Assembly (NCBI GenBank): GCA_026168805.1
Contig: JAPFDS010000033.1
Location: 53,073 to 117,072 of the forward strand
Source: Caryophanales bacterium
GTDB lineage: Bacteria; Bacillota; Bacilli; Bacillales; Amphibacillaceae
Length of the DNA stretch: 64,000 nt
Direction: 5' to 3'
The translations under genes were made by a program, and so were the position numbers. Of the stretch, positions 11,392-20,290 are shown in pieces (the first letter of the stretch is position 1; every line of letters starts with the position of its first letter). The notes beneath the pieces are model-generated. The model worked only from the letters and a program-made list of their open reading frames with translations. It was not told where the DNA came from and did not search any database.

Positions 11392-12534
11392 TTATTCTTT
11401 CAATAACTGTTTGCTAATGACAATATGTTGAATTTCATTTGTACCTTCATAGATCTCCGTTACTTTTGCATCTCTGAATAGACGCTCAACAGGATAGTCT
11501 TCTGTATATCCATATCCGCCATGAATTTGCACCGCTTCAATCGCTGCTTGCATGGCTGTTTTGGAGGCATACATTTTTGCCATAGATACTTCTTTAATAC
11601 AGTCCATCTCTCGTTCTACGAGGGATGCTGCGTTGTATGTAAGTAATTTTGCTGCTTCTACTTCAGTCGCCATATCTGCCAACTTAAATGACACGCCTTG
11701 TTGATGAGCGATGGGTTTACCAAATTGCTCTCTTTCTTTCGCATAATTCACACTATTTGCAAGGGCCGCTTGGGCAATTCCAAGGGCTTGTGCAGCAATT
11801 CCAATGCGCCCGATATTTAAATTGGCCATAGCAATGGAAAAGCCGTCGCCTTCTTTTCCAAGTAACTGGCTTTTATGTACACGGCATTGATCAAAAATAA
11901 GTTCGACGGTTGGTGACCCTCGTAGCCCCATTTTATTTTCTTTTTTGCCAATGATGACACCTGGTGTATCTTTTTCAATAATAAATGCACTGATCCCTTT
12001 AGGGCCTTTTTCTTCTCCTGTTCGAGCAAAGGTAACATACGTATCTGCTTCTCCACCATTTGTAATAAACGCTTTTGAACCTGTTAATATGTATGTATCT
12101 CCGTCCTTGACTGCACGTGTTTTTAGTTGTGCAGCATCGGATCCTGCACCTGGTTCTGTGAGTGCAAATCCTCCAACAAACTCTCCTGTTGCAAGCTTTG
12201 GAATGTAACGTTGCTTTTGTTCTTCTGTACCAAAATAGAGAATTGGATTTGTACCAACAGATGTGTGTACAGATAAAATGACTCCAACCGTTGCACTTAC
12301 CTTTGATAGCTCTTCAATCGCTAAAATATATGACACGAAATCCATTCCACTTCCACCATATTCAGTCGGAATTGGAATTCCCATGAAACCGAGCTCGCCC
12401 ATTCTTTTGACAATTTCTGTTGGAAAACGATCTTCTTTTTCCATGCGTTCAATTTCAGGTTCAATTTCTTTTTCAGCAAAATCGCGAATCACCTTCCGCA
12501 TCATTTCTTGCTCATCCGTAAATTGCATGTCCAT
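11392..12534 (-). CDS. Acyl-CoA dehydrogenase, second paralogue
   Basis: 380 residues of the same fold and length as its downstream neighbour, with [16 protein letters not shown] and IYEGTNEIQ at matching positions. Likely substrate is a short- or branched-chain acyl-CoA (butyryl-, isobutyryl- or isovaleryl-CoA); sequence alone does not settle which. The frame opens with ATGTATATGGACATG after GGAGGGG. The second ATG (12534) has the right six-base spacing, the first has none. Only 14 bases separate it from acdA. Its upstream neighbour hbd is 223 bases away because a 112-bp MITE sits in the gap. Confidence 0.92.
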   Translation of the reverse strand: MDMQFTDEQEMMRKVIRDFAEKEIEPEIERMEKEDRFPTEIVKRMGELGFMGIPIPTEYGGSGMDFVSYILAIEELSKVSATVGVILSVHTSVGTNPILYFGTEEQKQRYIPKLATGEFVGGFALTEPGAGSDAAQLKTRAVKDGDTYILTGSKAFITNGGEADTYVTFARTGEEKGPKGISAFIIEKDTPGVIIGKKENKMGLRGSPTVELIFDQCRVHKSQLLGKEGDGFSIAMANLNIGRIGIAAQALGIAQAALANSVNYAKEREQFGKPIAHQQGVSFKLADMATEVEAAKLLTYNAASLVEREMDCIKEVSMAKMYASKTAMQAAIEAVQIHGGYGYTEDYPVERLFRDAKVTEIYEGTNEIQHIVISKQLLKE

Positions 12535-12616
12535 ATACATCCCCTCCTTCGTTCGTCTTTTTACATGTAAAAACGGGTGAAAAAACGTTTAATCATGTAT
12601 GCTTTTTCACCCAAAA

Positions 12617-12728
12617 TGAATTTCATAATTACCTTTATATGCTGTGTCAATACAGCATAATTTTTCGAACGTCTCTACGAAAAATCATGTTGAAGTGTCA
12701 TAGCGTAAAATATATATTATGAAATTCA
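12617..12728. mobile_element. 112-bp MITE, copy 1, inside the acyl-CoA operon
   Basis: Terminal inverted repeats TGAATTTCATAATTA and TGAATTTCATAATAT (reverse complement of the right end), no coding capacity. It is in inverted orientation to the copies at 58172-58283 and 60680-60791 and is the most diverged of the three. Flanks read TTCACCCAAAA and TTCACCCGAAA, which may be a decayed target duplication. It separates hbd from the acyl-CoA dehydrogenase. Confidence 0.85.
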
Positions 12729-12757
12729 TTCACCCGAAATGCCATTCACCTGCTGTT

Positions 12758-13612
12758 CTATCGATTGTATTCGTAAAAACCTTTACCTGTTTTTTGGCCG
12801 AGCCAACCAGCTTGAACGTATTGTCTAAGTAGTGGACTTGGACGATATTTGCTATCTTTAAAGCCTTCGTATAATACTTCCATAATATAGAGACACGTAT
12901 CAAGTCCGATAAAGTCTGCCAGCTCGAGTGGACCCATGGGATGGTTCGCACCAAGCTTCATAACGGTGTCTACATCTTCCTTCGAAGCGACTCCCTCATG
13001 CACCGTAGTAATCGCCTCATTAATCATCGGCATTAAAATACGATTCGCCGCAAATCCTGGAAAGTCTTTTACTTCAACAGTTGTTTTATGGAGCGATGCA
13101 GCTACCTTTTCAATTCTCATGCACGTGTCGTCGCTCGTTTGGATGCCGCGAATGACTTCGACTAACTTCATCACTGGTACTGGATTCATGAAATGCATTC
13201 CGATGACCCGATCTGGTCGTGACGTAGATGCGGCAATTTCAGTAATCGGTAGTGATGATGTATTTGTTGCTAAAATCGTGTGCGTAGGAACAATGTCATC
13301 TAACGCTTGGAAAATTTGTTTTTTCACGTCCATTTTTTCAACAGCGGCTTCAATTACCACATCAACGTCACTCGCTGCATGCAGATCAGAGGCAGTCGTT
13401 AATTGTTTTACAGCTGCATCCATTTCCTCTTGTGTCATTCGTTCTTTTTCAACCGACCGGGCGAATCTACGTTCAATTCCTTTGATTCCTTGTTGAAGAG
13501 CATCTTCACTTTGATCATGAAGGGTAACTGCATACCCTGCAGTCGCGCATACTTGGGCAATTCCAGCTCCCATTTGCCCTGCACCAATCACCATTATTTT
13601 TTTAATATCCAT
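12758..13612 (-). CDS. hbd: 3-hydroxybutyryl-CoA dehydrogenase
   Basis: 284 residues. The NAD-binding Rossmann fold opens with VIGAGQMGAGIAQ (residues 7-19). The catalytic His lies in GMHFMNPVPVMKLVE (near 138). The C-terminal dimerisation domain has NHPMGPLELADFIGLD. It oxidises 3-hydroxyacyl-CoA (short chain) to 3-ketoacyl-CoA, feeding the thiolase encoded 25 bases upstream. The length matches single-domain Hbd (MmgB-type) rather than the large FadB fusion. AGGAGG lies before the ATG. No enoyl-CoA hydratase gene is in this cluster, so that step must be supplied elsewhere. Confidence 0.95.
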   Translation of the reverse strand: MDIKKIMVIGAGQMGAGIAQVCATAGYAVTLHDQSEDALQQGIKGIERRFARSVEKERMTQEEMDAAVKQLTTASDLHAASDVDVVIEAAVEKMDVKKQIFQALDDIVPTHTILATNTSSLPITEIAASTSRPDRVIGMHFMNPVPVMKLVEVIRGIQTSDDTCMRIEKVAASLHKTTVEVKDFPGFAANRILMPMINEAITTVHEGVASKEDVDTVMKLGANHPMGPLELADFIGLDTCLYIMEVLYEGFKDSKYRPSPLLRQYVQAGWLGQKTGKGFYEYNR

Positions 13613-13637
13613 TGCTGATCCTCCTCACTTCACCTGT

Positions 13638-14816
13638 TTATACTTCAATCATTATTGCGTCGCCTTGGCCACCACCGCTACAAATTGCTGCGATTCCAAT
13701 GCCACCGCCACGGCGTTTTAATTCATGCACTAATGTTAAAATAATACGCGCTCCACTTGCTCCAATTGGGTGACCTAGAGCCACTGCTCCACCATTCACG
13801 TTTACTTTTTCTGGATCAATCTTGGCTAGTTTTATACTTGCAAGTGACACCGTTGCAAAAGCTTCGTTAATTTCAAATAAGTCAATATCATCAACAGTCT
13901 TCCCTGTCTTTTCTAGCAACTTGTTAATGACGTGGCCTGGAGTTTCTGGAAAATCCTTTCCTTCCATCGCTACTTCTGCATGCCCTAAAACCGTTGCGAG
14001 CTTTTCTTTCCCGAGTTCATCTGCCTTTTCATCAGACATTAGGACAAATGCACATGCTCCATCATTTACACCTGGAGCATTTCCAGCTGTAATCGTTCCA
14101 TCTTTTCCAAATGCAGGTCGTAAGTTTGCTAGTTTCTCAAGGGTTGTATCTTTTCTTGGCGCCTCATCTGTATCGACAACGACTGGTTCTCCTCTTCTTT
14201 GCGGCACTTCAACAGGTACGATTTCCTCAGCAAATTTATCCGCTTCAATCGCAGCGATTGCTTTTTGGTGACTATTGTATGACCACTCGTCTTGTTCCTC
14301 CCGTGATAATTCAAAGGAGTCAGCTGTACGGTTTCCATATGTACCCATATGTGCTCCTGTAAACGAACACGTGAGACCGTCATGAATCATGGAATCGACT
14401 ACTGTTTTATCTCCCATCCGATTTCCCCAACGTGCATCTGGAAGCATGTATGGTGCGTTACTCATACTTTCCATTCCACCAGCAACAATTATATCTTCTT
14501 CACCAAGTCGAATTAACTGATCAGCAAGGGTTACGCTGCGCATGCCTGAAGCACATACTTTGTTCACTGTTTCTGTTTTTACCGACCACGGAAGTTCCGC
14601 TTCTCGTGCAGCTTGGCGGGATGGGATTTGTCCTTGGCCTCCTTGTAAGACGTTTCCGATGATTACTTCGTCCACTTGCTCTCCTTCAATCGAAGCACGA
14701 CTCACCGCTTCTTTAATCGCAATACCACCTAGTGTGGATGCTTTCACGTCTTTAAGTGATCCTCCAAAACGGCCAAACGGCGTACGTGCTCCTGATACGA
14801 TTACTGTTTTTCTCAT
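13638..14816 (-). CDS. Acetyl-CoA C-acetyltransferase (thiolase)
   Basis: 392 residues. Thiolase catalytic residues are all present: Cys in [10 protein letters not shown] (near 88), His in [10 protein letters not shown] (near 348), Cys in [12 protein letters not shown] (near 378). The enzyme cleaves 3-ketoacyl-CoA with CoA, or condenses two acetyl-CoA. Similar in length to MmgA/AtoB-type enzymes. The start at 14816 follows AGGGAGGA; the longer frame to 14861 lacks a ribosome binding site. It lies between fadF (130-base gap) and hbd, in operon order. Confidence 0.94.
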   Translation of the reverse strand: MRKTVIVSGARTPFGRFGGSLKDVKASTLGGIAIKEAVSRASIEGEQVDEVIIGNVLQGGQGQIPSRQAAREAELPWSVKTETVNKVCASGMRSVTLADQLIRLGEEDIIVAGGMESMSNAPYMLPDARWGNRMGDKTVVDSMIHDGLTCSFTGAHMGTYGNRTADSFELSREEQDEWSYNSHQKAIAAIEADKFAEEIVPVEVPQRRGEPVVVDTDEAPRKDTTLEKLANLRPAFGKDGTITAGNAPGVNDGACAFVLMSDEKADELGKEKLATVLGHAEVAMEGKDFPETPGHVINKLLEKTGKTVDDIDLFEINEAFATVSLASIKLAKIDPEKVNVNGGAVALGHPIGASGARIILTLVHELKRRGGGIGIAAICSGGGQGDAIMIEV

Positions 14817-14946
14817 TGAATATATTCCTCCCTTTAATTTTTCTGATTTATAATGCTTCAATGATAGCGCTTACGATTTACGACTGAACGCTCGCTCGAG
14901 TGATAAGTATAAGCTATGGAGATAGTTTCCTATCTCCATATGCCTT

Positions 14947-17064
14947 CTATGATGCAGTTGCTTCTTCCTTATCTTCTAACACAGAGATAGCTAGAATTTC
15001 AGCAACGTCCATTGTGCTAATATCTTCTTCCACATCTTTTGCTTTTGTACCGTCACTTAACATCGTTAAACAGAATGGACAAGCACTTGAGATCATCGTT
15101 GGCTCTACTGCCATTGCTTGTTCTGTACGAGCGACGTTGATGCGGTTACCTGTTGTTTCTTCTGTCCACATGAGACCTCCACCAGCACCACAGCACATAC
15201 CATTTTCCCTGGAACGGTCCATTTCAATCAACTCAAGACCAGGTATCGCTTGTAAAATTTCTCTAGGTGGATCATACACTCCATTATAACGTCCTAGGTA
15301 ACATGAATCGTGATACGTGAGTCGTTCGTTAATAGCCCGCTTCGGCTGAAGTGCTCCGCTCGTCACTAAATCATGAAGCATTTGTGTATGGTGGTACACT
15401 TCTGCCTCAAAGCCAAAGTCTGGATACTCATTCTTAAAGATATTATATGCGTGCGGATCGATCGTTACAATTTTAGTAACATTGTTTTTCTTAAATTCCT
15501 TTATATTCTTTTCTGCAATTTCTTGGAATAAAAATTCATTCCCAATGCGGCGTGCTGTATCTCCTGAATTCGCTTCTTTATTTCCGAGAATCGCAAATGA
15601 AATTCCTGCTTTATTCATTAACTTCGCAAATGCTAACGCTGTTTTTTGACTACGGCTATCATATGAACCCATCGAACTTACCCAGAAGAGGTACTCAAAT
15701 TCTTTTCCTTCTTTTTTCAGTTCTTTTACCGTTGGAATTTCAACGGTCTCTTCTAACTCACGCCACTTAATCCGGTCGCGTTTAGAGAGTCCCCAAGGGT
15801 TTCCTTGACGCTCAATATTCATTACTGCACGTTGAGCTTCTGGATCCATTTTCCCTTCAGTCATGACTAAATAACGGCGCATGTCAATAATTTGTCCGAC
15901 ATGTTCGTTCATTACCGGACATGCATCTTCACAGTTTCTGCACGTTGTACAGCCTGCAAGTTCTTCTTCAGTAATAACGTCGCCAATCATTTGTACAGCG
16001 CTCATTTGCTCAGCTGCCTCTTCTCTTGACGCACGTGCAAGCTTTGTTTCAGGTGCATCAGCAAAAGAAAAGGCAGGAACCCATGGTGATTTACCAGTGA
16101 TAGCTGCACCTTTTTCACCTAAATGGTCACGCAACTTAATCATGATGTCCATTGGTGATAGCATTTTTCCTGTACCAGCAGCTGGACAGACATCTGTACA
16201 TCTTCCGCACTCTGTACAAGCATAAAAGTCCATCATTTGTAGTTGATCAAAGTCTTCTACCTTACCAACTCCGAAAGACAGTTCTTCTTCGCTTTCTAAA
16301 TCTTCTTCATCAAAGTCAAAATTTAATGTTTTTAATTTACCAGGAACGCGCTTGCTTAAAAATACGTTTACTGGCGCTGCAATTAAATGTGCGTGTTTCG
16401 ATTGTGGAATATACACTAAAAAGACAAGAATTGTAATCGTATGAATCCACCACGAAATAAAGAATGTGACCATTGCAGCGGTTTCTGACATCCACCCAAA
16501 TGCAAGAGCAATCACGCTTGCTACTGGCTCCGACCAAACAGGTGCTGTCCCTTGCCACACATGAATCATACCATTTCCGAGCAATACGGTTACCATTAAT
16601 GTACCGATAAATATGAGGACAAGTCCTGCTTTCCAACCGCGTTCGAGGCGAACAAGCTTTTCCATGTATCTGCGGTAAAATGCCCAGAACACAGCTACTA
16701 AAATAGTAATCGTTACGATTTCTTGGAAAAATGTAAATGCTGGGTATAAGGGTCCAAATGGAAGATGATTCCCTGGCGCTAACCCTTTAACAAACATGTC
16801 GATGGCACCAAATTGAACTAGGATAAATCCATAAAAGAGTAAGAAGTGGATAATTCCCGACTTCTTATCTTTGAACAACTTCATTTGTCCAAAGACGATG
16901 ACGCCCACTTTTTTCAGACGCTCTTTTAATGCCAAGTCAAATTCCGTTTTTTGTCCTGTTCGTATGTATGCAATTCTTGTTGCTACCGCTTTCGCGAATA
17001 GATATAGCGCATACAGAGTAACCAATATAAATGCTAATAAGTTAAACAATAAAAATCGGTCCAT
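14947..17064 (-). CDS. fadF: Membrane Fe-S oxidoreductase FadF (acyl-CoA dehydrogenase electron acceptor)
   Basis: 705 residues. Several N-terminal membrane helices (1-255, nitrate reductase gamma/cytochrome b-like) are followed by two 4Fe-4S motifs, CTECGRCTDVCP near 285 and CTTCRNCEDACP near 380. Two CCG (heterodisulfide-reductase type) domains follow, with CYLGRYNG, MCCGAGGG and a C-terminal SSACPFC. The family (B. subtilis YwjF/FadF) is thought to move electrons from acyl-CoA dehydrogenases via ETF to menaquinone. The start at 17064 follows GAGGAGGATTACATA. It is the first gene of the catabolic operon, downstream of the palindrome and cre-like site at 17195-17255. Confidence 0.92.
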   Translation of the reverse strand: MDRFLLFNLLAFILVTLYALYLFAKAVATRIAYIRTGQKTEFDLALKERLKKVGVIVFGQMKLFKDKKSGIIHFLLFYGFILVQFGAIDMFVKGLAPGNHLPFGPLYPAFTFFQEIVTITILVAVFWAFYRRYMEKLVRLERGWKAGLVLIFIGTLMVTVLLGNGMIHVWQGTAPVWSEPVASVIALAFGWMSETAAMVTFFISWWIHTITILVFLVYIPQSKHAHLIAAPVNVFLSKRVPGKLKTLNFDFDEEDLESEEELSFGVGKVEDFDQLQMMDFYACTECGRCTDVCPAAGTGKMLSPMDIMIKLRDHLGEKGAAITGKSPWVPAFSFADAPETKLARASREEAAEQMSAVQMIGDVITEEELAGCTTCRNCEDACPVMNEHVGQIIDMRRYLVMTEGKMDPEAQRAVMNIERQGNPWGLSKRDRIKWRELEETVEIPTVKELKKEGKEFEYLFWVSSMGSYDSRSQKTALAFAKLMNKAGISFAILGNKEANSGDTARRIGNEFLFQEIAEKNIKEFKKNNVTKIVTIDPHAYNIFKNEYPDFGFEAEVYHHTQMLHDLVTSGALQPKRAINERLTYHDSCYLGRYNGVYDPPREILQAIPGLELIEMDRSRENGMCCGAGGGLMWTEETTGNRINVARTEQAMAVEPTMISSACPFCLTMLSDGTKAKDVEEDISTMDVAEILAISVLEDKEEATAS

Positions 17065-17194
17065 TATGTAATCCTCCTCATGATTAGTATACATTCTTTT
17101 TGAACCGTTTGCATAATAGATTTTACACGATTGAAATGGGATTTCATTCTATAAAATAAGAATCAAGATCAATCTTATTTTAAAATCCCATTTA

Positions 17195-17255
17195 TATAAA
17201 GCGCTTACAAATTCATCTATTATATACCTTACTATATGAATGAGCATTCAGTCAA
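17195..17255 (-). promoter_or_regulatory. fadF operon control region: -10, TetR-type palindrome, cre-like site
   Basis: TATAAT lies at 17219-17224 (minus strand). An interrupted palindrome TGAATG-AG-CATTCA lies at 17237-17250, over the expected -35. A cre-like TTGTAAGCGCTTTATA lies at 17195-17210, downstream of the -10. The half-site TGAATG/CATTCA matches the FadR half-site of B. subtilis, but the spacing is two bases instead of six. The cre-like site matches the consensus at all but the terminal CA. Together they suggest repression by an acyl-CoA-responsive TetR protein and by CcpA; neither is proven. Confidence 0.55.
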
Positions 17256-17327
17256 CAGATTGTACGCTGAGAGTGAGCAATCCTTCTTACAACCGAGTTA
17301 TGCAGCGTTTTTTCTTTAATGGCTAGT

Positions 17328-17850
17328 TTTTAAACGAAAATCACAAATGCGTTTAGTTTTTCAGCCATTGAGCAGGTTTTTTAAACGAAAACCACAAATG
17401 CGTTTAGTTTTTCTGCCATTGAGCGGAATTTTTAAACGCAAATCACAAATGCGTTTAGTTTTTCTGCCATTGAGCGGAATTTTTAAACGCAAATCACGAA
17501 TGCGTTTAATTTTTCAGCCGTTGAGCGGAATTTTTAAACGCAAACCAAGAATGCGTCTAATTTTTCAGCCGTTGAGCAAATTTTTTAAACGCAAACCAAG
17601 AATGCGTCTAATTTTTCAGCCGTTGAGCGGAATTTTTAAACGCAAACCAAGAATGCGTTTAGTTTTTCACTCATTGAGCAGATTTTTTAAACGCAAACAG
17701 CAAATGCGTTTAATTTTTCAGCCATTGAGCGGAATTTTTAAACGCAAACCACAAATGCGTCTAATTTTTCAGCAATTGAGCAAATTTTTTAAACGCAAAC
17801 TACAAATGCGTTTAGTTTTTCTGCAATTGAGCAAACTTTTAAACGCAAGT
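17328..17850. repeat. 51-bp tandem repeat array 1 (10 units)
   Basis: The motif ATGCGTYTA recurs at 17347 and then at exactly 51-base steps to 17806. Each unit has TGCGTYTA and, 33 bases on, TAAACGCA, so half-sites alternate in inverted orientation along the array. Because 51 is divisible by three, one frame stays open for 177 codons (17-residue repeat beginning MRLVF), but no ribosome binding site precedes it. The array fills most of the 877-base gap between argS and fadF. Two other arrays with the same period lie at 40303-40515 and 51200-51800. Confidence 0.92.
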
Positions 17851-17941
17851 GTCCTCCCGCAAGACATTTACTGGAAATGAACCTCGCCTCTTCCTTTAAA
17901 AGGAAGGGGCAGCATGCGGGAGCGGGAGTGCGTTATAAAAA

Positions 17942-19612
17942 TTACATTTTTTCTGGAGCATTGACTCCGATAAGCGCAAGAGCGTTTGCTAGTGTTATTT
18001 GCACAGCTTTCATGAGTGCAATACGAGCTTTTGTCCGCTCGACGTGGTCTTGATCCAGTACTTTTTCCGCATTGTAAAAACTATGCAGAGCTGTTGCTAA
18101 TGAGAATACATACTGTGTCACTTGATGGGGTTCTTGTTTCGTAGCCGCATCAGCAACGACAGATGGGAATGAGCCAAGTTTTGCTAATAGCTCTTTCTCT
18201 TTTTCACTCGTTAATAAGGAAAAATCACTTTTCGAATCGACTGTATATCCTTGTTTTTCTGCTTGGGAAAGCATCGTACAAATCCGTGCATGCGCATATT
18301 GAACATAATATACAGGGTTATCATTCGACTCTGATTGAGCAAGTTCAACGTCAAAATCTAGTTGTGAATCATTTGAACGGGCAATGAAGAAGTAACGGAC
18401 AGCGTCAATTCCAACTTTTTTCAAAAAGTCTGCCAACGGAACCGCGTTCCCGCTCCGCTTACTCATTCGTTGTGTTTCTCCTTTTTCTAATAAGTTCACC
18501 ATTTGAATGACTTTCACGTCTAGTGTTTCATTGTCATAGCCTAACGCTCGGATGGCTGCCTTCATACGTGCAATATATCCGTGGTGGTCTCCACCCCAAA
18601 CGTTAATAAGTTTGGTAAATCCTCGATCTAATTTATTTTTATGATAAGCAATATCTGGTGTTAAGTAGGTGTATGAACCGTCTTGTTTTACGAGCACACG
18701 GTCTTTATCATCACCGAATTCTGTGGAACGGAACCATAATGCTCCATCTTTTTCAAACGTATGATTTCCTTTTTCAAGGACATCAATTGCATCGGTGATT
18801 TGCTCATCTTCATACAGTGTTTTCTCTGAGAACCAATGATCGAAGTGCACGCGGAACTCAGCTAGATCTTCTTTAATCAGTTCTAACACTTGGTCGACAC
18901 CGAGATTTCTAAATGTTTCTATGCGCTCTTTTTCGTCAACGTGTAACCATTTATCTCCGTCATCCGCCGCAATTCTTTCACCAATCGACTGAATATCTTT
19001 TCCGAAGTACCCGTCTTCAGGCATGTCCGCTTCCATTCCAAGAGCTTCTTTATAACGTGTTTCGATTGAACGGGCGAGGTTATCGATTTGATTCCCTGCA
19101 TCATTGATATAGTATTCTCTTTCTACTTCATATCCTGAAGCTTCAAGGACATTGCATAATACATCGCCGTATGCAGCGCCGCGAGCATGTCCTAGATGGA
19201 GTCGACCTGTTGGGTTCACAGATACAAATTCAACTTGGACACGCTCACCTTTCCCGCTATCTGTGTGGCCATAGTCCTCACCTGCGCTTAAAATAGTCGG
19301 TACAAGTTCTCCTAAATAATCTTCTTTCATAAAAAAGTTTATAAACCCTGGTCCAGCAATTTCAATCTGATCAATCGATGCACTTTCTTGGTCCAGAGAC
19401 TCTACAATATCTTCAGCAATCATTCGCGGAGCTTTTTTGGCAATACGCGCTAATTGCATGGCAATATTTGTCGCAAAATCTCCGTGAGACTTTTCGCGTG
19501 GTTTTTCTAAAACAACAGATGGGAGTTCTTCTTCAGTCGCTAAAGAGGCGCGTAAAACGGCAGCACCAATTTCCTTTTTTAATTGTTGTTCTGTTTCTGC
19601 TAAAACGTTCAT
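17942..19612 (-). CDS. argS: Arginyl-tRNA synthetase
   Basis: 556 residues, class Ia aminoacyl-tRNA synthetase. The N-terminal Add-1 domain is followed by the HIGH-like HLGHARG (near 133) and the KMSKS-like QRMSKRSG (near 368), then a DALR anticodon-binding domain to the C-terminus. It charges tRNA-Arg. ATG at 19612 abuts the ywiB TGA, and the AAGGAGG binding site lies inside the ywiB coding end, so translation is coupled. argS-ywiB is the B. subtilis order. No T-box or conventional terminator is visible; a T-poor CTTCCTTT/AAAGGAAG hairpin (about 17888-17910) and array 1 follow the stop. Confidence 0.97.
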   Translation of the reverse strand: MNVLAETEQQLKKEIGAAVLRASLATEEELPSVVLEKPREKSHGDFATNIAMQLARIAKKAPRMIAEDIVESLDQESASIDQIEIAGPGFINFFMKEDYLGELVPTILSAGEDYGHTDSGKGERVQVEFVSVNPTGRLHLGHARGAAYGDVLCNVLEASGYEVEREYYINDAGNQIDNLARSIETRYKEALGMEADMPEDGYFGKDIQSIGERIAADDGDKWLHVDEKERIETFRNLGVDQVLELIKEDLAEFRVHFDHWFSEKTLYEDEQITDAIDVLEKGNHTFEKDGALWFRSTEFGDDKDRVLVKQDGSYTYLTPDIAYHKNKLDRGFTKLINVWGGDHHGYIARMKAAIRALGYDNETLDVKVIQMVNLLEKGETQRMSKRSGNAVPLADFLKKVGIDAVRYFFIARSNDSQLDFDVELAQSESNDNPVYYVQYAHARICTMLSQAEKQGYTVDSKSDFSLLTSEKEKELLAKLGSFPSVVADAATKQEPHQVTQYVFSLATALHSFYNAEKVLDQDHVERTKARIALMKAVQITLANALALIGVNAPEKM

Positions 19613-20044
19613 TCATTTATCCTCCTTCTTGTACGTTAACTCTAACTCGTGCTGACGGGGATTTTGTCCATTCAGTTTCACTTCATATATAAGAGTAACT
19701 TTACCACCCGATTTCGTCGTTATGTGTTTGGTCTCTGTCGTAAAAGTTTCCATATGCATACTTCCATGAGGGTGCGTATATAGACATTCTGTTAATGTCT
19801 GTTCAATAAATGATTGATTCATCGATACAGCTCCAGAACGTTTTACGTTTACTTTTTCATTGGTAATCGTCATTAACGTATCTACGTAATGATGATCCTC
19901 AAGCTGCTCTCGATAGGTGATCACAGTCATTCGTTCATTTCCTGCAATCGTTCCTTGAAAAAAATCTTTCACTTGGTCCATTGTTTGGTCATCTCGAATC
20001 ACTGTATTTAACTGAATATGTACAGGTGTACGTTCTAAACTCAT
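19613..20044 (-). CDS. ywiB: DUF1934 protein YwiB
   Basis: 143 residues of the DUF1934 (YwiB) family, a small all-beta, calycin-like cytoplasmic protein of unknown function found next to argS in many Bacilli. The tail IYEVKLNGQNPRQHELELTY is typical. Two ATGs are available; TAGGAG is two bases from the one at 20050 and eight from the one at 20044, so 20044 is chosen. A promoter is visible upstream at 20126-20155. The conserved link to argS is the only functional hint. Confidence 0.88.
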   Translation of the reverse strand: MSLERTPVHIQLNTVIRDDQTMDQVKDFFQGTIAGNERMTVITYREQLEDHHYVDTLMTITNEKVNVKRSGAVSMNQSFIEQTLTECLYTHPHGSMHMETFTTETKHITTKSGGKVTLIYEVKLNGQNPRQHELELTYKKEDK

Positions 20045-20125
20045 TTTCATCGCTCCTACTACAGACTTTCCTCACTTTATCAATCTCATCATTATGAGAT
20101 TCATTCCATCGGTTCCGTTATAAAC

Positions 20126-20155
20126 ATTATAGAACGATTCCTGCTCTATTGACAA
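20126..20155 (-). promoter_or_regulatory. Promoter of ywiB-argS
   Basis: TTGTCA (20150-20155), 18-base spacer, TATAAT (20126-20131), reading toward ywiB. Confidence 0.7.
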
Positions 20156-20157
20156 TG

Positions 20158-20197
20158 GAAAGATATAACCTTAAACGAATTTTTCGTTATATCTTTC
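20158..20197. repeat. Perfect 12-bp inverted repeat upstream of pbpG
   Basis: GAAAGATATAAC and its exact complement GTTATATCTTTC are separated by 16 bases. No T run follows on either strand, so it is not a simple terminator. It lies between the divergent ywiB promoter and pbpG and may be an operator or transcript-stability element. Confidence 0.5.
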
Positions 20198-20290
20198 AAA
20201 TAAACAATGATTTCTTGTTTAACAGTTGCTGTTTTTTCCCATAATGAACGTATACAGAAAAACATTCTTACCGTCAAGGAGGGCGTTCTG

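Noticed and set aside
14915..14941. Hairpin ATGGAGATAG/CTATCTCCAT as a terminator between fadF and thiolase
   Set aside because: Stem is good but no T run follows on either strand; left as an unassigned hairpin.
17328..17850. Array 1 as a CRISPR
   Set aside because: Units are contiguous 51-mers with graded variation, without constant repeats and unique spacers; no cas genes in the window.
20219..20285. SigF/SigG promoter of pbpG
   Set aside because: CATAATGA and GTATA-like hexamers are present but not at workable spacing.
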